DNA of 64,000 nucleotides from Betaproteobacteria bacterium (lineage in GTDB: Bacteria; Pseudomonadota; Gammaproteobacteria; Burkholderiales; Usitatibacteraceae): assembly GCA_016791265.1 (NCBI GenBank), contig JAEUMY010000022.1, positions 62,001-126,000 on the forward strand, written 5' to 3'. Shown in pieces: positions 58,799 to 64,000 of the stretch. The position numbers were made by a program, and so were the translations under genes. Under the pieces are notes generated by a model. The model saw only the letters and a list, made by a program, of their open reading frames with translations, was not told the DNA's origin and searched no databases. Position 1 is the first letter of the stretch. Each line of letters starts with the position of its first letter.

Positions 58799-60001
58799 AT
58801 GACTGACATAACTTCCCCTTCTTCATCGACCGCGACGCGGCAGAGGCCTCCCATCGACGCTGCCCTCGACGCAGCCATCGAAGCACTTCAGGCTGGCAAC
58901 GCTTCGACAGCCCGCAAACAGTTCGAGCTGGCCATGGCGGCCGGCCCCGTCGCCGCCCCGTGGCGCGTCGGTCACGCCATGGCCTGTCTCCAGCTCGGCG
59001 ACCCGCTGGCCGCAGAGCAGTCCGTCGATGCGGCACTCGCGTTGGACGCAACCAACCTGTGGGCGCAAATTCTCAAGGGCGACTTGAGGCTGGCGGCGTC
59101 GGATGAGCGAGCCGCACTGGCGTTCTACCAACGGGCGCTGGACAGTGCGCCAAATCGGGACACACTGCCCGTCCCACTTGCTGACGCCCTGTCGAGAATT
59201 CAGCGCACCCGTGGCAGGCTCTTGGGCGATGTGGAGCGGCGGTTGCGCGACAGCCTGGGCGCGGAGATCACCGCCTCCGGACGCTTCCAGGAGGCGGTCG
59301 ATATTCTCTTCGGACACAGGAAGCTCTATGTTCAGTCGCCCAAGTACTTCCACCTTCCGGGCCTCGCCAGCATTGCGTTTTTTCCCCGCGAACCCTTTAC
59401 GTGGTTGACGAAACTCGAATCCCGCTTTGCGAATATTCGCAACGAGGCCGCCGAGCTGCTCGGCGACAGCGAGGCGTTTCGCCCCTACATCGAATCCAGC
59501 CGCAATCGTCCGCAGAAGGATCAGGACGGCCTGACTGACAACGCGGACTGGGGCGCCTGCTACCTGTGGCGCAACGGCGTTCCGAATGACCCCATCTTGA
59601 AGCGCTGTCCGGCGACGGCCGCCGCCATTTCGGACATTCCGTTGGCCGACATTCCAAATCGATCTCCCACCGTGTTGTTTTCCCGGCTGCGGCCAGGCGC
59701 GCATATTCCGCCGCATTGCGGGTTGATCAACACGCGACTCATCGGGCACCTCCCCCTGATTGTCCCTGCCTGCTGCGAGTTTCGCGTCGGCAATGAGACG
59801 CGCGTCTGGCGCGAGGGGCAAAGCTGGCTGTTCGACGACACCATTGAACACGAGGCTTGGAATCGTAGCGCGCATGAACGGGTGATCATGATCTTCGAGA
59901 TCTGGCGGCCAGAGATTTCAGAGTCTGAGCGTGCGTTGCTCCGCCGACTGTTTTCGACGCTTGACCAGATCGGGGCGCCGACCCAGGCGTGGGAGATCTG
60001 A
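58799..60001 (+). CDS. TPR protein with aspartyl/asparaginyl beta-hydroxylase domain (A)
   Basis: 400 residues. The N-terminal 120 form TPR-like helices (AIEALQAGNASTARKQFELAM). The C-terminal part has the hydroxylase pattern: HIPPHCGLINTRLIGHLPLI with an Fe-ligand His, WLFDDTIEHEAWN with the second, and ERVIMIFEIW for 2-oxoglutarate. It probably hydroxylates Asp/Asn or a related residue. The substrate is unknown. A palindrome copy lies at 59429. Confidence 0.85.
   Translation: MTDITSPSSSTATRQRPPIDAALDAAIEALQAGNASTARKQFELAMAAGPVAAPWRVGHAMACLQLGDPLAAEQSVDAALALDATNLWAQILKGDLRLAASDERAALAFYQRALDSAPNRDTLPVPLADALSRIQRTRGRLLGDVERRLRDSLGAEITASGRFQEAVDILFGHRKLYVQSPKYFHLPGLASIAFFPREPFTWLTKLESRFANIRNEAAELLGDSEAFRPYIESSRNRPQKDQDGLTDNADWGACYLWRNGVPNDPILKRCPATAAAISDIPLADIPNRSPTVLFSRLRPGAHIPPHCGLINTRLIGHLPLIVPACCEFRVGNETRVWREGQSWLFDDTIEHEAWNRSAHERVIMIFEIWRPEISESERALLRRLFSTLDQIGAPTQAWEI
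59429..59440. repeat. GCGAATATTCGC palindrome, copy 8
   Basis: Perfect palindrome in hydroxylase A, read as Ala-Asn-Ile-Arg. Flanks extend to TTGCGAATATTCGCAA (16 bp). Host gene. Confidence 0.9.
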
Positions 60002-60005
60002 GAGT

Positions 60006-60017
60006 GCGAATATTCGC
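60006..60017. repeat. GCGAATATTCGC palindrome, copy 9
   Basis: Perfect palindrome 5 bp after the stop of hydroxylase A, in the short gap before the methyltransferase. Only 577 bp from copy 8. Confidence 0.9.
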
Positions 60018-60056
60018 AAAGTTCGGAAGCGCTATCCGAGACAGGCAGCGGGCGCG

Positions 60057-61043
60057 GTGGCAAAACACGAGGGCTTCGTGACCGCTCAGGGCGCATGGAC
60101 GTCTTTCTGGCAAGCCGGCGGCCATCAAGCCGCTTACTCGGCCGGCGGCTCGCCGGAGGCCGTCTTGCGCGCGCATTGGACGAACACGTTCGCCCAATTG
60201 ACTCTGCGGCCGAATGAACGCGTGCTGGACATCGCGGCGGGCGCTGGCGTCGTTTCCAAAGCCGCGATGGATTGCCTGCCAGGCTCAGAGCATCTGCGAT
60301 TTCATGGTTTGGACATTGCGCATTCCGGCGCAATCGCCTACGGTACAGCCTGCCCGCGCGGGCGCGCAGTCGTCGCTGACGCGGCAGCGCTACCATTCGC
60401 TGATGAATCGATGGCGTTGGTCGTCAGTCAATTCGGCATCGAATACGCCTCCGAATCGGCGGCCGCAGAAGCAGCCCGCGTGCTCAAGCCGGATGGATAC
60501 CTCCGGCTCGCCCTGCACTACAGGGAGGGCGGACTTTTTCTGGAGTGCGCCGCCAATCGAGACGCGATATCCGCCCTGACTCAAAGCAACTTGCTGACGA
60601 TTACGCGCCAGCTATTTGAAACTCATGCTGGTCCGGGTCCGGATGGCAAGAGTCGCATGCAGCTTCTGGTCGCATTCAACAGCGCCAGCCGCGTCGTTGC
60701 CGATCACCTCGCGCGCGCAGGGAGCCAAGTCGCAGGCGGCACGCTGCTTCGCTTGCTTCAGGATTGCTCGCACATGGTGGGACGCGCACAGACATTCGAG
60801 CCACAAGAGGTGCTTGCATGGCTCGATCGAACCGAAGCGGAAACCGCGCTATTCGCCCGTCGCATGCACCTCATGTGCGACGCCGCGCTGGATCGGCCAG
60901 CGGCCGATCGGCTTGTCGAAGAGTTGAAAAGCCAGGGCATGCGGCTTGAGCCGCTGCAGGCGTTGACGATGGGAACACACAATCCGCTGCCAGGCGCGTG
61001 GATCGTCCAAGGCGTCAAAGGCCCGCCCCAGAACAATCCGTGA
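60057..61043 (+). CDS. Class I SAM-dependent methyltransferase
   Basis: The 328-residue product has motif I VLDIAAGAGVVSKAAM, GLDIAHSGAIAYG, VVADAAALPFADESMALVVSQFGIEYA and LKPDGYLRLALHY, the usual class I pattern. The start is unsure: GTG at 60057 is chosen, and GTG at 60078 with GAGGG upstream is possible. It lies between two hydroxylase genes, so both may act on one substrate. Target unknown. Confidence 0.8.
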   Translation: MAKHEGFVTAQGAWTSFWQAGGHQAAYSAGGSPEAVLRAHWTNTFAQLTLRPNERVLDIAAGAGVVSKAAMDCLPGSEHLRFHGLDIAHSGAIAYGTACPRGRAVVADAAALPFADESMALVVSQFGIEYASESAAAEAARVLKPDGYLRLALHYREGGLFLECAANRDAISALTQSNLLTITRQLFETHAGPGPDGKSRMQLLVAFNSASRVVADHLARAGSQVAGGTLLRLLQDCSHMVGRAQTFEPQEVLAWLDRTEAETALFARRMHLMCDAALDRPAADRLVEELKSQGMRLEPLQALTMGTHNPLPGAWIVQGVKGPPQNNP

Positions 61044-61053
61044 CTGAACCACC

Positions 61054-62349
61054 ATGACCACAAATCCCTTCACCCCCGAGGACATCGAGTCTCTGCATGC
61101 GCAGGCTCGTCAGATGATGCAACGTGGAGACGCCAAGGGTGCCCGACACCTCTGCAAACGTATCGTCGAGCATCAGCCCGATCATGCCGGCGCGTTGGCC
61201 GCGCTGGGAGAGATGGCACTTCGCGAAGGCGATTCGGCGGAGGCGCTGCGTTGGCTGCAAGCCGCCGCTGGCTCACCCCTGGCGGGCGTTGAGCCCCACA
61301 TCAGTTTGGCGCTTGCCTGTCGACAAGCGGGCGACGCCGTCAGAGAGGAACAAGCCATCAAGCAGGCCCTCGCCCGGGACCCCACCCATTTGCTGGCGCT
61401 GATGCTCAAGGCTGACTACTTGGAACGCGCTGGGGACCGCCACGAAGCCGCGCTTGCCTACGGCGCTGTCATCGACGTGGCGCCGCCCGTCGATCGCTTG
61501 CACCCCGAACTCAGGGCGGGTGTGCTCAAGGCCTTTCAGTACCAAGATCAGTACAACCGGGAATTCGGCGCGTTCATCGATGCCAGGCTTGACGACCTGC
61601 TGCGGGACTTGCCGGCAAGTCAGCGAGACCGCTTCGCCGAATCCGTGGACATCATGATCGGCCGCAAGAAGCGCTACGAGTCCCGCTCGATGGTGTACCA
61701 CTATCCGGGACTCCTGCCAGTGCCCTTCCTGCCACGAGAGCGCTTTCCGTGGCTCGATGCGTTCGAGCAGGCGACCGATGCGATTCGCGACGAGTGCGCG
61801 GCCGTGCTGGCAAGAGACCAGGGACTCGAGCCTTACCTGACCTACCCCGAGGGCGCGCCGCTGAATCAGTTCGCGGAGCTCAACAACTCGAAGCGCTGGA
61901 GTGCCTATCACCTGATCAAAGGCGGCAAAGTCCTCTCGGACCACGCCGCGAATTGCGCCACGACACTTGAACTCCTGAAGACTGCGCCACAGCCGGACCA
62001 GCCCGGTCGGACGCCAGCCGCGATGTTTTCGCTGCTGCACCCGCGGACGCGCATTCCCGCACATGTCGGCGTGACCAACTCCCGGCTTGTCGTTCACCTT
62101 CCGCTCATCATTCCCGGCCGTTGCGGGTTTCGGGTGGGCAACGCCACGCGGGAGTGGCAATTGGGCAAGGCATGGGTCTTCGACGACACGATTGAACACG
62201 AAGCGTGGAACCTGAGCGACCAGCTCCGGGCGATCCTCATCTTCGACATCTGGCACCCGGATATTCCACCGGAAGAACGGTCACTCATCACGGCCCTCAT
62301 GGCCGGCATCAACGCCTTCAAGGGCGAAGACAGCAGTTTCGCGCTCTGA
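61054..62349 (+). CDS. TPR protein with aspartyl/asparaginyl beta-hydroxylase domain (B)
   Basis: 431 residues, a paralogue of hydroxylase A. TPR-like N-terminus (ARQMMQRGDAKGARHLCKRIVEHQPDHAGALAALGEMAL) then the hydroxylase domain: HPRTRIPAHVGVTNSRLVVHLPLI, WVFDDTIEHEAWN, QLRAILIFDIWHP. It keeps all expected metal and 2-oxoglutarate residues. It follows the methyltransferase by 10 bp, so it is likely in the same operon. Confidence 0.85.
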   Translation: MTTNPFTPEDIESLHAQARQMMQRGDAKGARHLCKRIVEHQPDHAGALAALGEMALREGDSAEALRWLQAAAGSPLAGVEPHISLALACRQAGDAVREEQAIKQALARDPTHLLALMLKADYLERAGDRHEAALAYGAVIDVAPPVDRLHPELRAGVLKAFQYQDQYNREFGAFIDARLDDLLRDLPASQRDRFAESVDIMIGRKKRYESRSMVYHYPGLLPVPFLPRERFPWLDAFEQATDAIRDECAAVLARDQGLEPYLTYPEGAPLNQFAELNNSKRWSAYHLIKGGKVLSDHAANCATTLELLKTAPQPDQPGRTPAAMFSLLHPRTRIPAHVGVTNSRLVVHLPLIIPGRCGFRVGNATREWQLGKAWVFDDTIEHEAWNLSDQLRAILIFDIWHPDIPPEERSLITALMAGINAFKGEDSSFAL

Positions 62350-62439
62350 ACGTGCTCTAAGTACGCTCTAAACGCGCTCTACCCGAGTTTTTCGCTCTAG
62401 TTTCTTGAGGCACCTTGAATCCGCGCGAACACGAAAAAA

Positions 62440-62465
62440 AACGGCGGGCAAAAATGCCCGCCGTT
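62440..62465. terminator. Bidirectional terminator between convergent genes
   Basis: AACGGCGGGCA (440-450) pairs with TGCCCGCCGTT (455-465), with an A-run at 62434-62440, so on the minus strand it is followed by TTTTTTT. It separates the hydroxylase operon from the convergent TonB receptor. Confidence 0.8.
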
Positions 62466-62494
62466 TCCGACCAACGAGTTGCTTGCTGCGTGGA

Positions 62495-64000
62495 TTAGAA
62501 CTTAGCCGTCAGATTCAGGAACACGCGGCGGCCCAACGCATCGTAGACCTGCGGATACGTGTTGCCGTTGCCGAAGCCCGCGCCCACCTGGGCGGACAGC
62601 GGTGGGTCCTTGTCGAACAGGTTGTTGATACCACCACTGATGTTGAAGTTCTTGTTGATGTTGTAGCTGCCGGCGATGTCGATGTAGTCGCGCTTGCCGA
62701 GCTCGCGGTCAACACTGTTCACGGTACCGGTCAACAGGCGGTTCGAGCTTGTGCGATCCAGCAGCACGGAGTCGAAGTGACGCCACGTCAGCGACAGGTC
62801 CATGTTCCAGGGCGTGGTCCACGTCGTCCGGAACTTGTGGCGCCACTCGGGAAGCGGCGTGCCGCAGTTCGGACCATAGAGGCCGGCGCAGTCATACTTG
62901 CCCAGCGTCTTGACCGGCTCCACTTCGAACTTCTTCAACAGCGTGCCGGTGAAGCTGAACGCGAGGCTTCCCATGCCGCCCAGCTTGTGGGTGTAGTTCA
63001 CGCCAAAGTCCCAACCCTCCGTCTTGGTCGTACCGACGTTTTGGTTGGTGGCGAGGATACGCGCTTCGCTGAGTGCCCAGAGTGAGCCGGTACGGTCACG
63101 CGTGATCAGACCGCAGAAAAGCGGGTTGCCCGTGTCCAAACACTGCTGCAACGCGACCGTGGGCGGCACCGTTCCGATCGTGTCCTCGACCTCGATCTTG
63201 TAGTAGTCGACGGACGCGCTCAAATTGCGGCTCGGGGTCAGCACGAGGCCCAGCGTCTGGCTCTTCGCTTCTTCCGGCTTCAGGTTGGGGTTGCCACCCG
63301 TCAGCTGGTTGTATTGACCCGCCGGGCTGGCGGAGATGCGGCCGTACTGTGCAGCCGTCACACCGGTGCGCTGGCAATCCGCCAGCGAGCGAGCCGGCGC
63401 GGCACCGCTACAGGGATCGTCATCGTTGTCATACAGCCCCAGGCCTTGCGCCGCGAACAGTTCGATGATGTTCGCTGCGCGAACGGCTTCCTGATAGCTG
63501 CCGCGAACACGAACTGTCGAGGTGGGCGACCACTCGATGCCCAGACCGAAAGAGTCCGTCTTCTTGCCCGTGCTGTAGTCGGATGTACGCACCGAACCGT
63601 TGATGCTGAGCATCTCGATGAACGGCTGACGCTCGATGATCGGCGCGCGGAATTCACCGAAGAATTCCTTCACGTTGTAGCCACCGGCCAAGCCAATCGT
63701 CGGGCCGCCTTGACCGAAGAGGTCGTCGGTCTCGAAGCCGCGATCAGCCTCGAGCTCAAGCCGCTCGGAGCGACGCTCGAAACCGAACGCGACGCCGATG
63801 CCTTCCTTGGAGGTCGGGAACTTGACGCCGTAGTTGCCCAAGTCGGCGGACATGGTCGCGCCTTGGATCTGCTGGCTGGTGAAGCCCTTCTGGAAGCCGG
63901 TCGCAGACACGTATGCCAATGCTTCCGGCGTCACGCCACCCAGACGCCAGATGTTGTAGGGCACGCAACGGGCGTCGACCCCGCTCAGCACCGATGCGCA
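62495..64000 (-). CDS. TonB-dependent receptor, C-terminal part (runs off the window)
   Basis: The frame is open to the window edge, so start and plug domain are missing. About 500 residues remain: barrel strands such as RSERLELEADRG and GLGIEWSPTSTVRVRGSYQEAVRAANIIELFA, and the last residues DALGRRVFLNLTAKF end in the Phe typical of outer-membrane barrels. CSGAAPARSLADC is a loop with two Cys. It converges with the hydroxylase operon. Confidence 0.9.
   Translation of the reverse strand, partial: CASVLSGVDARCVPYNIWRLGGVTPEALAYVSATGFQKGFTSQQIQGATMSADLGNYGVKFPTSKEGIGVAFGFERRSERLELEADRGFETDDLFGQGGPTIGLAGGYNVKEFFGEFRAPIIERQPFIEMLSINGSVRTSDYSTGKKTDSFGLGIEWSPTSTVRVRGSYQEAVRAANIIELFAAQGLGLYDNDDDPCSGAAPARSLADCQRTGVTAAQYGRISASPAGQYNQLTGGNPNLKPEEAKSQTLGLVLTPSRNLSASVDYYKIEVEDTIGTVPPTVALQQCLDTGNPLFCGLITRDRTGSLWALSEARILATNQNVGTTKTEGWDFGVNYTHKLGGMGSLAFSFTGTLLKKFEVEPVKTLGKYDCAGLYGPNCGTPLPEWRHKFRTTWTTPWNMDLSLTWRHFDSVLLDRTSSNRLLTGTVNSVDRELGKRDYIDIAGSYNINKNFNISGGINNLFDKDPPLSAQVGAGFGNGNTYPQVYDALGRRVFLNLTAKF

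Overview
The window is 64 kb of GC-rich proteobacterial chromosome carrying one apparently complete temperate phage. The host is most likely a betaproteobacterium: NusA and InfB N-termini look betaproteobacterial, and the order rimP-nusA-infB-rbfA-truB-rpsO-pnp is intact. This placement is an inference from remembered protein families, not a phylogeny.

Layout: 1-489 is host flank (a small tail-anchored protein, two near-identical terminator hairpins and an extra scrap of tRNA-His 3' end). 490-46654 is a lambda-like siphoprophage inserted in the 3' end of tRNA-His(GTG), bounded by an exact 46-bp repeat. 46742-46934 holds tRNA-Arg and tRNA-Pro. 47022-55605 is the pnp-to-rimP translation operon, read leftward. 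55961-64000 holds two TonB-dependent receptors flanking a hydroxylase-methyltransferase-hydroxylase cluster.

Prophage: the late genes (27231 down to about 2519) read leftward in lambda order: terminase small and large, gpW, portal, S49 protease with nested scaffold, gpD, capsid, FI and FII positions, tail terminator, tail tube, a frameshifted tail chaperone pair, tape measure, tail tip, fibre, holin-like proteins, a possible EF-hand membrane protein and nested Rz/Rz1 spanins. The replication and control block (27325-32941) is also leftward: Q-like protein, iteron-rich origin, VapE/primase, a CII-like protein and two Cro-like proteins. A LexA-like repressor starts at 33024 and is followed by two membrane or periplasmic cargo genes. 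From 34913 a dense rightward operon of mostly unknown small genes runs to 44842, followed by xis-like and integrase genes.

The most interesting system lies in that rightward operon. It is a diversity-generating retroelement (DGR) with two target genes about 6 kb apart (variable repeats 35380-35480 and 41424-41524), an Avd protein, one 101-bp template repeat (42095-42195) and a reverse transcriptase. All 11 differences between template and VR2 are at template adenines. In VR1, 14 of 15 differences are at adenines. An operator like those of the prophage repressor overlaps the promoter of the first target, so the whole DGR operon may be switched on at induction.

A second unexpected signal is the 12-bp palindrome GCGAATATTCGC. 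It occurs nine times, in both host and prophage, inside and between genes, far above chance.
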